Assembly: GCF_001458215.1 (NCBI RefSeq)
Contig: NZ_CYTW01000001.1
Span: 1,674,001-1,738,000 of the forward strand
From: Shimia thalassica
GTDB lineage: Bacteria; Pseudomonadota; Alphaproteobacteria; Rhodobacterales; Rhodobacteraceae
DNA: 64,000 nucleotides
Reading direction: 5' to 3'
The notes below the pieces were generated by a model, which saw only the letters and a program-made list of their open reading frames with translations, had not been told where the DNA came from and did no database searches. Position 1 is the first letter of the stretch. Every line of letters begins with the position of its first letter. Below, piece after piece: positions 39,052-47,840 of this stretch. The translations under genes and the position numbers were made by a program.

Positions 39052-39804
39052 ATGTCCCTCGTACGATCCACCCTGACCGGGTGTTTTTTCGCTGTTTCCC
39101 TTGTTGGTATAGGGCAGACCGAAGAGGCGCCCAAAATCGATCCCATTGCCGCGGAAACCATTGAACGTGCAGGTGCCCTTCTGGCGCAGGCCGAAAATAT
39201 CTCGGTTCGCTGGTTTGTTGCCTATGACGAGATACTGGATGGCCGTGAAAAGCTGACTCATATGCGCAGCGGGTTTAGCCTGTTGTCGCGCGAAGACGGG
39301 TATTATGCCCATGTCGTCGATGGTCTGGACACGCGCGAGATGTATTATGATGGCACGACACTCGCCATCCATGATGTCGAAAAAGACGCCTATGTTCAGG
39401 CCTATATCCCCGGTGATTATGAGGAACTGATTGATCGCGCGGATCAGGAATACGGTCTGGAAATTCCAATCTGGTCCGTGCTGAGCAAGCGCTATCAGGG
39501 GCAGTATCTCGAAGATGCGGAAACAGCGGCCTATATCGGGCTGACCCGTGTTGGCGCTCAGTTGGCGCATCATGTGGCCCTCAGCAATTATGACGAAGAC
39601 TGGCAGGTCTGGATTGCGGCAGACGACGACAATCCGGAACTTTTGATGCTGGTGGGAACCGATCCCTACACACAGGGCTGGCCCCAGTATCGTGTCTATT
39701 TTTCTGATTGGGACATGAACCCCGAAATCGAAGAGGGCGCGTTTTCCTTTCAGCCGGGTGAAAATAGCGAACGTATGGTCTGGCCCAAAAGCCCGGATCA
39801 GTGA
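39052..39804 (+). CDS. DUF2092 domain-containing secreted protein
   Basis: A 250-residue protein with an N-terminal signal (MSLVRSTLTGCFFAVSLVGIGQTEEA). The mature part fits DUF2092, a LolA/LolB-like fold: FSLLSREDGYYAHVVDGLDTREMYYDGTTLAIHD and later WQVWIAADDDNPELLMLVGTD and YRVYFSDWDMNPEIEEGAFSF. It may carry a hydrophobic ligand in the periplasm. The ATG at 39052 is chosen over a TTG at 39046. It lies 11 bp before the Pro/Arg-rich gene with an RBS between them, so the two form an operon. Confidence 0.8.
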   Translation: MSLVRSTLTGCFFAVSLVGIGQTEEAPKIDPIAAETIERAGALLAQAENISVRWFVAYDEILDGREKLTHMRSGFSLLSREDGYYAHVVDGLDTREMYYDGTTLAIHDVEKDAYVQAYIPGDYEELIDRADQEYGLEIPIWSVLSKRYQGQYLEDAETAAYIGLTRVGAQLAHHVALSNYDEDWQVWIAADDDNPELLMLVGTDPYTQGWPQYRVYFSDWDMNPEIEEGAFSFQPGENSERMVWPKSPDQ

Positions 39805-39815
39805 GGAGAGACACG

Positions 39816-41045
39816 ATGAAACAGATATTCGCTGCGTTTCTGGTTGCCGTTATGGCAATCGTAACCTCACCGCAAAGTCTTCTGACCTTCTCGTTTGATG
39901 CGTCCAAAGCCATGGCACGCGGCGCAGGAGGAGGATTTACCGGCGGCGGCAATCGCGCCGGAGGGCGACCAGCCGGAGGAGGGGCCAAAGCACGCCCTGC
40001 CAGTCGGCCCGCGTCGCGTCCCGCCAGCCGTCCATCCGCAGGAGGACGGCCGCCCAAGGCAACGATGCCGTCAACGCGTCCCGCGGCCAAGCCACCGGCC
40101 GCTTCACGGCCCTCAACCCGTCCTGCCACGGGCAACCGTCCGTCGGTTGGCACGGGAAACCGCCCGCCCACAGGCGCGCGGCCATCAAACCCGAACGTGA
40201 ACCGCCCAAATCAGCCGTCGACGCGGCCGGGTGGAAATCGTCCGCCGAATGCGGGCAACCGTCCGGGTGTTAAACCGCCGGGTAACGGTCAACGTCCACC
40301 AAATATGGGCCGCCCACCAGGAGGCCGTCCGAAACCTCCGGGACATCGTCCGCCGGGATACCACCCGCCGCACACGCGCCCACCGGGATATCGGCCACCC
40401 TATCACCGTCCGCCGTACTATCGCCCACCGCATTATCATTGGGGGCCATATTACTATCATCCCAGCTGGGGGTGGTTCTTTACCGCCGCTTTGGTTGGCT
40501 CGACCTTGGTTTATGTGTCGGATCTGCCGGATGACAAGGATTGTCAGAAGGTCGTCGAAGATGGTGAAACGCTGTATCTCTGTGATGGTGTCCTGTACCG
40601 CTCGACCTATTATGAGGACGAGCGCGTCTATGAGATTGTCAGCGATGCACCTGATGCACCGGAACCCGAAACTGTGTTTGGGCTGTCTTTGACAGAGCCG
40701 ATGACCCGTGGTGCCGTTGTACGTGACCTGCAAGGCAAACTTTCCGAAGCCGGCTATGATGTCGGTGCCGTGGATGGTGTCTTTGGAAGCTCAACCGAAA
40801 CCGCGCTGATGTGGTATCAGTACGACAATGGTCTGGATGCCACTGGGATTGTCGATGCGGACACCGCCGCGCTCATGGGGTTTGAAAGCCCTGTCAGCAC
40901 TGCGCCAGCAACGCCGCCCGCCGCAGCACCAGCGGATGAACCTGCAGCAGAAACCCCTGCCGAACCAACGCCCGTGCCGTCTCTGGAAGAGGCGCCAGAG
41001 GCCGAGACCTCAGACGAGGCGGAACAACAGCCTGCTCAAGACTAA
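39816..41045 (+). CDS. Pro/Arg/Gly-rich envelope protein with peptidoglycan-binding domain
   Basis: 409 residues. The signal peptide is at about 1-30. Residues about 38-210 are an extreme low-complexity region built of RP, GGNRP, RPAS and PPGYRPP repeats, ending in a Tyr/His/Pro-rich part (RPPYHRPPYYRPPHYHWG). A hydrophobic stretch follows (WFFTAALVGSTLVYV), then two Cys (CQKVV, LCDG), then a PG_binding_1-like domain at about 290-350 (GAVVRDLQGKLSEAGYDVGAVDGVFGSSTETALMWYQ). It ends in an Ala/Pro/Glu-rich tail. Probably anchored in the periplasm and touching peptidoglycan. Its function is unknown; it pairs with the DUF2092 gene. Confidence 0.8.
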   Translation: MKQIFAAFLVAVMAIVTSPQSLLTFSFDASKAMARGAGGGFTGGGNRAGGRPAGGGAKARPASRPASRPASRPSAGGRPPKATMPSTRPAAKPPAASRPSTRPATGNRPSVGTGNRPPTGARPSNPNVNRPNQPSTRPGGNRPPNAGNRPGVKPPGNGQRPPNMGRPPGGRPKPPGHRPPGYHPPHTRPPGYRPPYHRPPYYRPPHYHWGPYYYHPSWGWFFTAALVGSTLVYVSDLPDDKDCQKVVEDGETLYLCDGVLYRSTYYEDERVYEIVSDAPDAPEPETVFGLSLTEPMTRGAVVRDLQGKLSEAGYDVGAVDGVFGSSTETALMWYQYDNGLDATGIVDADTAALMGFESPVSTAPATPPAAAPADEPAAETPAEPTPVPSLEEAPEAETSDEAEQQPAQD

Positions 41046-41063
41046 CGGCGAGGGCCGGACAAA

Positions 41064-41092
41064 CAAAAGAGGAGCGCTAGAAGCGCTCCTCT
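41064..41092. terminator. Convergent terminator overlapping the end of the MFS gene
   Basis: Perfect 11-bp stem AGAGGAGCGCT (41068-41078) / AGCGCTCCTCT (41082-41092) with a 3-nt loop. The minus-strand transcript continues TTTTG. The stem includes the last codons and stop of the MFS gene (ends 41077), so coding and termination functions share DNA. Confidence 0.75.
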
Positions 41093-42285
41093 AAACGTTT
41101 CATCCACAACATCAGAGCAAATCCAAAAGCAGAGGCAACGCAAATGCCTGCTGCAACAGGCACCACTGTGCCATCAAAGGCCAACCCGATCGGAACGGCC
41201 AAGGCCCCGCCAAGAACCGTTGCAAACGCTCCCATGACGCTGGCGCCAGTACCGGCCATATGGCCCAGAGGTTCCATCGCCAGCGCGTTGAGGTTGCCAA
41301 GGGTCATCCCGGCCATGAAGAACACGGTGGTTTGCCAGACGACGAAAATCAAAAATTGCGCCATTCCCGAGTCCATCATGACCGCAGCAATAAACATGAT
41401 CGCGGACAGCCCGATCTGGACGCCCAGCGACACCGTCACAAGATACCGCATACCAACCCGCACAACGAGCCACGCGTTCAACAGGCTGGCACTGCCCGAG
41501 ACCAAGGCAATAGCGCCAAACCACAAGGGGAATTCGGCGCCGCGCCCAAAGGTGATGTCATAGATTTGCTGAACCGAGGAAATCAGGCCGAACAGGATCG
41601 CGAAACAAAACGACTGAACCAGCATCGAGATGCGCACCGACGGGATGGCCCACATTTCCTTCATACCGCTCAGCAGCAAAGACAGGCGGAAAGGGCGACG
41701 GTCCTCGATGGCCAAGGGCTCGGGCAAGCGGATCGAGACCCACAAGACCGAGATCAGCGAAAACACCATAAAGGCAAGGAACACACCGCGCCATCCCGTG
41801 AAGGCGATGATGACAGCCCCCAAAGACGGCGCAATGGCGGGAACAAGGGTAAAGATCATCATGGCAAAGGAGACAATCCGCGCCATCTCGCGTCCCGAAA
41901 ACAGGTCGCGAATAATCGCAAGGGTGACGATACGGGGGCCAGCGGCCCCGACACCTTGCAAAAGACGCGCGGCAAGCACCAGTTCAAGCGACTCGCTCAG
42001 CCATCCGACAAAGGCGCAGACGGAATAGATCAGCGCGCCCCCGATCAGAATACGTTTGCGCCCGAATGCATCGGACAGAGGGCCGGTAAACAGGGTGCCA
42101 ATGCCCATGCCCAACACAAACGAGGTCAGGATCAGCTGTGCCCGATTAAGGTTATCAGGGCTGAGTTCGCGCCCGATTTCTGGCAATGCGGGCAGCATGG
42201 CATCAATTGAAAATGCGATGGTGGCAAACATCATCGCGCAAAGCGCCACAAACTCGCTGCGGGACATTGTTAGGGAAGCGGGCAT
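41077..42285 (-). CDS. MFS transporter, Bcr/CflA (drug/sulfonamide export) type
   Basis: A 402-residue inner-membrane exporter with 12 predicted helices. The family segments FVLGMGIGTLFTGPLSDAFGRKRILIGG (motif A), RLLQGVGAAGPRIVTLAIIRDLFSG and MGAFATVLGGALAVPIGLAFDG match the Bcr/CflA subfamily. Typical substrates are drugs, small peptides or amino acids; here the substrate is unknown. The end of the gene overlaps a terminator hairpin shared with the convergent gene. Confidence 0.88.
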   Translation of the reverse strand: MPASLTMSRSEFVALCAMMFATIAFSIDAMLPALPEIGRELSPDNLNRAQLILTSFVLGMGIGTLFTGPLSDAFGRKRILIGGALIYSVCAFVGWLSESLELVLAARLLQGVGAAGPRIVTLAIIRDLFSGREMARIVSFAMMIFTLVPAIAPSLGAVIIAFTGWRGVFLAFMVFSLISVLWVSIRLPEPLAIEDRRPFRLSLLLSGMKEMWAIPSVRISMLVQSFCFAILFGLISSVQQIYDITFGRGAEFPLWFGAIALVSGSASLLNAWLVVRVGMRYLVTVSLGVQIGLSAIMFIAAVMMDSGMAQFLIFVVWQTTVFFMAGMTLGNLNALAMEPLGHMAGTGASVMGAFATVLGGALAVPIGLAFDGTVVPVAAGICVASAFGFALMLWMKRLEERF

Positions 42286-42388
42286 AAGACTACCGTAAAT
42301 AAAATGGACCTTTAATCGCTAACACAGCGTGATCCAACGGGCCACCCGCATTCGCTTGGGGTGGGCCGTGCCGACGCGTCACAAATTT

Positions 42389-42766
42389 TCAGGGGCGGTT
42401 TGCGGTCTCTGGCTGGTCGTCCAGATTGTCGGCGTGGGGCTCTTCTTTGGCTTTGTGGTGGCCCAGATGCGCCACCAGCCATTCCGAATGCGCCGCGTGC
42501 TTTTCGGCCGTGATGCGACCGAACTGTTGGATAACAAAGGCAAAAATGCCGATGCCAAGGAAAATATAGACCGTGGTTCCGATCTTACCAAGGGTGGTTA
42601 CGGGCACAAACTGTCCATAGCCAACCGTCGACAATGTCACGACGCAAAAGAAATAGCTGTCGACCCAGCTCCAGCCTTCGACAAAGTGAAAAAACACCGT
42701 GCCGCTGCCAATCACCGGAATAAGCAGCAACAGGATCATGTAGAAGATCCTTTCGCGTGGCGTCAT
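42389..42766 (-). CDS. Small two-helix potassium channel protein
   Basis: A 125-residue ion channel subunit. Helix 1 (about 8-27), pore loop with the K+ selectivity filter TVGYG at 47-51, and helix 2 (about 60-80), followed by a charged cytoplasmic tail. It has the minimal KcsA-like architecture, with no RCK or voltage-sensor domain. The ATG overlaps the stop of the DsbA-like gene by 4 bp, so it is the last gene of a three-gene coupled operon. Confidence 0.85.
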   Translation of the reverse strand: MTPRERIFYMILLLLIPVIGSGTVFFHFVEGWSWVDSYFFCVVTLSTVGYGQFVPVTTLGKIGTTVYIFLGIGIFAFVIQQFGRITAEKHAAHSEWLVAHLGHHKAKEEPHADNLDDQPETANRP

Positions 42767-43404
42767 GCATTGGCCTCTTGTTCTTTCAGCTCTTCAATCA
42801 CCTTGATCCACAGATCCGCAGGCTGTGCGCCGGGCACGGCGTGCTGGTTGGCGATGATAAAGGTGGGAACCGAGTTTACACCCATTTCACGGCTGTGCGT
42901 GTCGCGTTTGCGGATCATATCGACATCTTCGTCCGATTTCAGCAGCTTGCCAATCACGGCGGCATCCAACCCGCAACTATCAGCGATATCGCACAGCACT
43001 TCGCGGCTTCCGATGTCGCGGCCGTCGTGGAAATAGGCGGTGAACAGGGCATTCACGATTTCGTCCTGTTTGCCTTCAATTCCGGCCCAATGGATCAGGC
43101 GATGGGCATCTACGGTGTTGGGAGTTTTCTGAATAGCCCCAAAATCGAGATCCAGACCATCTTCGCGGGCATGCTTTTCAATTTCGCCATAAACCCGCAC
43201 GGCATTTTCTTTGCCGCCAAATTTGGTCTCGAGATAGGTCCGGCGATCCATGCCTTCGGCAGGCATATCGGGGTTCAGCTGGAAGGGGTGCCATTCGATC
43301 ACAAAGGGATGATCCGGCACATCGGCCAAAGCTTTTTCAAGGCGTGTTTTGCCGATATAGCACCACGGGCAAATAGGATCGGAAAGGATATCAAGTTTGA
43401 TCAT
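42763..43404 (-). CDS. DsbA-family oxidoreductase, FrnE-like
   Basis: A 213-residue thioredoxin-fold protein with CPWC (Cys12-Cys15) at the active site, and no signal peptide, so probably cytosolic. The motifs DPICPWCYIGK, HPFQLNPDMP and NSVPTFIIANQHAVPGAQP are typical of the FrnE/2-hydroxychromene-isomerase-like DsbA subgroup. Redox partner unknown. It overlaps the acyl-CoA ligase gene upstream and the K+ channel gene downstream by 4 bp each. Confidence 0.9.
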   Translation of the reverse strand: MIKLDILSDPICPWCYIGKTRLEKALADVPDHPFVIEWHPFQLNPDMPAEGMDRRTYLETKFGGKENAVRVYGEIEKHAREDGLDLDFGAIQKTPNTVDAHRLIHWAGIEGKQDEIVNALFTAYFHDGRDIGSREVLCDIADSCGLDAAVIGKLLKSDEDVDMIRKRDTHSREMGVNSVPTFIIANQHAVPGAQPADLWIKVIEELKEQEANA

Positions 43405-44921
43405 CGGTCGGCCTCAAAGGTTTTGCGCAGGGCGCGGCGGCTGAGTTTGCCATTCGGATTGGTCGGCAAGGCCTCAAGCCTTTTGTACAGTCTCGGCTGC
43501 TTGTAACGGGCCAAGTTACTTTCCGCAAATGACTTGAGGGCTGCTTCGTCAAGATCCGTGGTCGCGGTATAAAAGGCCGCAATAATCCATGTGTCTTCCT
43601 TGATCTCGATGTCGGTGACACCCACGGTGCCAAGACCGGGAAAACGATGCAGGGCGGCTTCCACCTCGAGCGGCGAGACACGGAAACCACCGGCGTTCAT
43701 CATGTCATCCGCGCGTCCTGCATAGGTAATATAGGCATCGTCATCCATGACGCCGCGATCCCCTGTGAGAAACCAGTTGTCCTGAAACCGCGCTTCGGTT
43801 TCCTGATGCGCATTAAAGTAACCCAGCATCAGACCGGGGTCGCGGCGATCAACGGCAATGGTGCCCTCGGTGCCCAAGGGGACAGGCCCATTTTCATCGA
43901 CGATGGCAATGCGACGCCCGTTTTGCGGGGTGCCCAAGGTATTGGGATGCGCAGGCGACGAGGGGCTAGCAGAAATAAAGGTCGAACATTCGGACATGCC
44001 GTAGGCTTCGTAGAGTGCGGTGCCAGTATCAGAGAGCCATTCTTCGCGGATAGTTTCCGAAAGTTTTTCTCCGGCGGTCAGACCATGACGCAGATCAGGC
44101 AAATGGATGTCCGGATGATCGCTTAGCATCTTGCGATAGATCCCCGGCGCGGCGGCGAAAATCGTTGCCTTGTGGGTTTTGAGCAGCTTTGGAAGGTCAT
44201 GCAGGTCCACGCCTTTGTTGGGAATAAGCGCCGTCGCGCCCACCGACCAGGGATCCATCAGACCGGTCCCCAAGGTAAAGGTCCAGTTAAAGGCCCCTGC
44301 ATGCATCAACCGGTCGGACTGGCGCAAACCGTACCAGCCCTCATGCATCATCTGTCTGGCCCAGATGGCGCGGTGGGCGTGGCACACCGCGCGCGGCTGA
44401 CCCGAGGTGCCGGAAGTATAGATGATATAGCCCAGACGCTCTGGATCGCCCATGTGAAAGGGCGCTGGAGGCAGATCACGCATCGCTTCGAGCTTATCGA
44501 CGCTCAACTGCGGAATGTCGGGTGTGTCCGGCGCGGCAATCGCCGGATCGCGCAGGATCGCCGCCGGAGACAGCTCGGCCACCATTTTGGCCACTTCTGG
44601 CGCAGTTAGTTGCGAGGATGTTGGCACCGGCACAAGGCCCACCGATATGGCCCCCAGATAGGCAATGGGAAAGTCGACGGTATTGCCAAGACGCATCAAA
44701 ACGATGTCGCCGGGTGTCAGCCCCTGTTGCAGCAACCCCGCGCCAGTGCCCAGAACCGCGGCTTTGAGATCGCCATAGGTCCAGACCTGTGCGTCCGTCA
44801 TGGACATCACCGCCAAGGCGGGTTTGTCGGCCAAAGCATCAGCATGGGCAAGAACATGGGCAGCCATGTTGAACGGGGTCGGGGCGGGCGCACAGGCGCC
44901 TTTGTCGAATATGGAAAGCAT
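43401..44921 (-). CDS. AMP-binding acyl-CoA synthetase
   Basis: A 506-residue member of the ANL superfamily that activates a carboxylic acid to the acyl-AMP and then acyl-CoA. The ATP motif is YTSGTSGQPRAVCHAHRA, followed by EAYGMSECSTFISASP, GDRGVMDDDAYITYAGRADDM and the C-terminal lysine in NPNGKLSRRALRK. The aromatic-acid-CoA-ligase-like layout (short hinge, no extra domain) is suggestive, but the substrate is not known. First gene of the operon with the DsbA-like protein and K+ channel; divergent from the XRE regulator, which probably controls it. Confidence 0.88.
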   Translation of the reverse strand: MLSIFDKGACAPAPTPFNMAAHVLAHADALADKPALAVMSMTDAQVWTYGDLKAAVLGTGAGLLQQGLTPGDIVLMRLGNTVDFPIAYLGAISVGLVPVPTSSQLTAPEVAKMVAELSPAAILRDPAIAAPDTPDIPQLSVDKLEAMRDLPPAPFHMGDPERLGYIIYTSGTSGQPRAVCHAHRAIWARQMMHEGWYGLRQSDRLMHAGAFNWTFTLGTGLMDPWSVGATALIPNKGVDLHDLPKLLKTHKATIFAAAPGIYRKMLSDHPDIHLPDLRHGLTAGEKLSETIREEWLSDTGTALYEAYGMSECSTFISASPSSPAHPNTLGTPQNGRRIAIVDENGPVPLGTEGTIAVDRRDPGLMLGYFNAHQETEARFQDNWFLTGDRGVMDDDAYITYAGRADDMMNAGGFRVSPLEVEAALHRFPGLGTVGVTDIEIKEDTWIIAAFYTATTDLDEAALKSFAESNLARYKQPRLYKRLEALPTNPNGKLSRRALRKTFEADR

Positions 44922-44987
44922 AGGAACTTGGTAGGCCGAGGGATGGGCAGTTGCAAGAGGGGCAAAGGGCGCGATAGAAAGACCCTT

Positions 44988-45611
44988 ATGACAGGTAAAG
45001 ATCCCAAATCACTGATCAAGGTGGCGCGTGAAAACGGCCAGCATGACCATATCGAACCGCTCGACCTTGGCTTGCGGGTGCGTGAACTGCGCAAGGCTCG
45101 TAGCTGGACGCTGGAACAGGCCGCGCAACAGGCGGGTCTGGCGCGTTCGACACTGTCTAAAATCGAAAACGGCCAGATGTCGCCCACCTATGAAGCCCTG
45201 AAAAAGCTGGCGGTTGGGCTCGAAATTTCGGTGCCGCAGCTGTTTACACCGCCGCAAAACAGTCAGGTCAACGGACGTATGTCGGTGGTGAAATCCGGCG
45301 AAGGTGTCCACCATGCAACCGTGACCTATGAGCACGAACTGCTGGCCGAGGCGCTGACGAAGAAATCAATGCTGCCGTACCGCGCGCGTGTGCGGGCCCG
45401 CTCGATCGAAGAATTCGACGGCTGGGTACGTCATGACGGGGAAGAATTCCTGTATGTTCTGACCGGTGTTGTGCATCTTTATACCGAGTTTTACGAACCG
45501 GTTGAGATGCGCCGGGGCGACAGCGCCTATTACGATGCGTCGATGGGGCACAACGTGGTGTCTGTATCCGACGAAGACGCGACTATTCTGTGGGTGACAT
45601 CGCTGGCCTAA
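44988..45611 (+). CDS. XRE-family regulator with cupin domain
   Basis: A 207-residue transcription regulator. Helix-turn-helix at about 28-80 (LGLRVRELRKARSWTLEQAAQQAGLARSTLSKIENGQMSPTYEALKKLA) and a C-terminal cupin sensor (HDGEEFLYVLTGVVHLYTEFYEPVEMRRGDSAYYDASMGHNVVSVS). The class senses small ligands through the cupin. The frame reaches further upstream, but the ATG at 44988 gives a normal start; its ribosome-binding site is weak (AGAAAGA). Divergent from the acyl-CoA ligase gene with 66 bp between, so the two are likely regulator and target. Confidence 0.87.
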   Translation: MTGKDPKSLIKVARENGQHDHIEPLDLGLRVRELRKARSWTLEQAAQQAGLARSTLSKIENGQMSPTYEALKKLAVGLEISVPQLFTPPQNSQVNGRMSVVKSGEGVHHATVTYEHELLAEALTKKSMLPYRARVRARSIEEFDGWVRHDGEEFLYVLTGVVHLYTEFYEPVEMRRGDSAYYDASMGHNVVSVSDEDATILWVTSLA

Positions 45612-45655
45612 TGCGTCGTTTGGCGGCGTCTGGTTGCCTCTTGCTGCCTATGACG

Positions 45656-46084
45656 TCAAATCCAGGCCAAGGTCAGAGCCGCAAGCACCAGATAGCGTGC
45701 GCCTTTTGCAATGGTCACCAGCACCAGAAAAGGCACAAACGGTTCCCGCATCACACCCGCGATCACGGTCAGGGGATCACCGACCAACGGCAGCCAGCTG
45801 GCGAGAAGGGACCATCTGCCATAGCGGTGATACCAGTCTTGCGCGCGCCGAAGCTGGTCATCGGATGCCGGAAACCAGCGTTTGTGTTTAAAGCGCAAAA
45901 GGTATTTGCCCAGCACCCAGTTTATCACGGACCCCAAAACATTGCCGACTGTCGCAACGGCCAACAGGATCGGGACAGGGTGCTCTTCTGCAACCAGCAG
46001 CGCAACAAGAACCGCCTCTGACTGCATCGGAAGAATCGTGGCCGCGATCAGGGCGGACAGGAAAAGAAGAAGATATGCAGTCAT
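45656..46084 (-). CDS. YqaA-like membrane protein (DedA/SNARE-associated superfamily)
   Basis: A 142-residue protein with about four membrane helices. MTAYLLLFLSALIAATILPMQSEAVLVALL, TVGNVLGSVINWVLGKYL and WSLLASWLPLVGDPLTVIAGVMREPF match the small YqaA group. DedA relatives act in membrane homeostasis and lipid handling. I chose the ATG at 46084; a 9-codon-longer frame is possible. Confidence 0.82.
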   Translation of the reverse strand: MTAYLLLFLSALIAATILPMQSEAVLVALLVAEEHPVPILLAVATVGNVLGSVINWVLGKYLLRFKHKRWFPASDDQLRRAQDWYHRYGRWSLLASWLPLVGDPLTVIAGVMREPFVPFLVLVTIAKGARYLVLAALTLAWI

Positions 46085-46182
46085 GGAGCGGTTTTGCGGG
46101 GGATCGCCCAAGAGTGCAAGCGCGAAGGCGGTCTGTCACCCTGCGCGCGCAACAACGCTCAATCCGAATACCCCCTTTGGGG

Positions 46183-47076
46183 TCAGCGTTTCCCGATCAA
46201 ATCCATAGAGATGTCTCGGTCAAACACCCGTTCCGCGTTTTTGTACGCGATCTTTTCGGCAACATCGCGCGGCAACAGCGACAGCCACGCCCGGTTTGAC
46301 GCGATGATGCTGTCATAATCATCCCACTGGCTGTTGACCCATGTGTCACTGCCAACCATCAGGCGATCCTGAAACTGATAGATGATCTTTTTCCAGACGG
46401 GATGCAGGGAATCCTGACCATCAAGAATTTCGTATTCTTTCAAGGATGTATCGGCCAAAAGGGTGGGGCGTTCTTTCATCAGCCGGTAAACACCGTTTGC
46501 GCTTTCGCCCAGACCGGCATGGGCCCAGATGATTTTTGCGCTTGGATCAAGACCGTAAAGCCAGCGTATTTCATCCGCGCCAGAGTGGACATGCAGATAG
46601 ATGTCACGCTCTTTCGCCAGCTTGATCACGTCGCGAAACAGCGGCTCGTCAAATGGATCAAGACGGTGAATGTGGAACTCGCCAATCCCCTCATGCGGAT
46701 AGGTGTCGAGACGCCCGCGCAGATACTCTTGCATGCCCTCGACCTTGGCCCAGTTCGATGATCCCGCATTGCCGTGATAGGGGCGCAGCTCGGGCACGAT
46801 CCGGTTGGGGGCATATTCCCACAGCATGATTGTGCCTTCGTCCGGCGTAGAGGACACCAGCCCCATGACAACGCCGTTTCGATCCATCAACTGGATGATG
46901 CTTTTGACCGGATAAGCGTCCCACGCGGGTTCCTTGTAATGGATATGCGCGTCAAAAATCGGCAGGTCCTTTACCGCATCACCAATCGGCGTGGCGGCAT
47001 CATCGGCCATGGCCAAGGAAGACATTGCAGCGGCGGCCAGAACCGCAGCACAGACAGAATTGGCAAAAGCGGGCAT
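46183..47076 (-). CDS. Secreted amidohydrolase-family protein
   Basis: 297 residues. It has a signal peptide (MPAFANSVCAAVLAAAAMSSLAMA, cleavage after AMA). The metal-dependent TIM-barrel has the HxH motif in IFDAHIHYKEP near residues 44-46, His in YLHVHSGADEI, His in IIWAHAGLGES and the late Asp in MVGSDTW. These fit the Amidohydro_2 group (amidohydrolase/decarboxylase). Substrate unknown; export to the periplasm is inferred from the signal. The stop is just after a short palindrome, ACCCC-N4-GGGGT, at about 46169-46182. Confidence 0.82.
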   Translation of the reverse strand: MPAFANSVCAAVLAAAAMSSLAMADDAATPIGDAVKDLPIFDAHIHYKEPAWDAYPVKSIIQLMDRNGVVMGLVSSTPDEGTIMLWEYAPNRIVPELRPYHGNAGSSNWAKVEGMQEYLRGRLDTYPHEGIGEFHIHRLDPFDEPLFRDVIKLAKERDIYLHVHSGADEIRWLYGLDPSAKIIWAHAGLGESANGVYRLMKERPTLLADTSLKEYEILDGQDSLHPVWKKIIYQFQDRLMVGSDTWVNSQWDDYDSIIASNRAWLSLLPRDVAEKIAYKNAERVFDRDISMDLIGKR

Positions 47077-47174
47077 GGGATGTTTGCTCCTTGGACAACG
47101 GCTGTTGCCCCAGAGGATGGCCCAGCTTTGTCTAATTGCAAACACCGCGTGACAAGAAACCGTGGAAATACATG

Positions 47175-47813
47175 CTACAATGCGGCCAGTGTCGTGGCGA
47201 GATCACCATAACCCGTCATGCGCCGCTCGAACGCGAGGCCCAGTCGATCAGCACAGTCCCGGGCTTTCTGCGTCAACGCGGGATCATCCGTTTGTGCCTG
47301 ATAAACCAGCTTTGAGTAATTGCCGAAATACATGTCTCTGAGATCCGGGTGGCGGTCCAGCCCCATCGGTTTCCAGACAAAGGCATCAAACTGGCGAACC
47401 AGAAAGTCGGTCAGATAAAAAGCGTCGAATTCGGTTTCACTGATCTCGGCAAACTTTTGATTTCCCTCAAAAAAGCTGTAGCAATGAGGGCCTTGAACCA
47501 TATCAACGCCAAGGTCGCGACATTCCTGTTCCAGCAACCCGCCGGTGCCACAATCGGCATAGACAACGAAGATGTCATCATATCGGTCGCGGTGCTTTTC
47601 CACGGCTGTACGCACGGCTTCGGGGATTTTTTGCGGGTGGATATGAAGGATCGCAGGAAGGCAGGTCAAATCCATATGATCCCAGCCATTGGCCTCTTTC
47701 AAATCCAGAATTTCACGCGCCAGCGCCCCGCAGGCAATCAGCAGGATTTTGCCTTTGTGTTGATCCAGATCCAGACCTTCAGTGGTCAGTTTTTCATCAG
47801 ACGGGTGGGGCAT
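47175..47813 (-). CDS. DUF1638 domain-containing protein, corrinoid-cluster member
   Basis: A 212-residue soluble protein. The DUF1638 pattern is clear: KILLIACGALAREILDLKE near the start, LHIHPQKIPEAVR, DIFVVYADCGTGGLLEQECRDLGV and GPHCYSFFEGN. Conserved Cys and His in GPHCYSF, ADCGTGG and LACG suggest a metal or corrinoid-handling role, but no activity is established. It lies downstream of the B12-binding protein gene, with a hairpin in the 93-bp gap. DUF1638 genes are commonly found beside corrinoid methyltransferase genes. The ATG at 47813 is chosen over one 14 codons upstream. Confidence 0.85.
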   Translation of the reverse strand: MPHPSDEKLTTEGLDLDQHKGKILLIACGALAREILDLKEANGWDHMDLTCLPAILHIHPQKIPEAVRTAVEKHRDRYDDIFVVYADCGTGGLLEQECRDLGVDMVQGPHCYSFFEGNQKFAEISETEFDAFYLTDFLVRQFDAFVWKPMGLDRHPDLRDMYFGNYSKLVYQAQTDDPALTQKARDCADRLGLAFERRMTGYGDLATTLAAL

Positions 47814-47840
47814 GGCAGGGAACACTTCCTTGAAAGTGAA

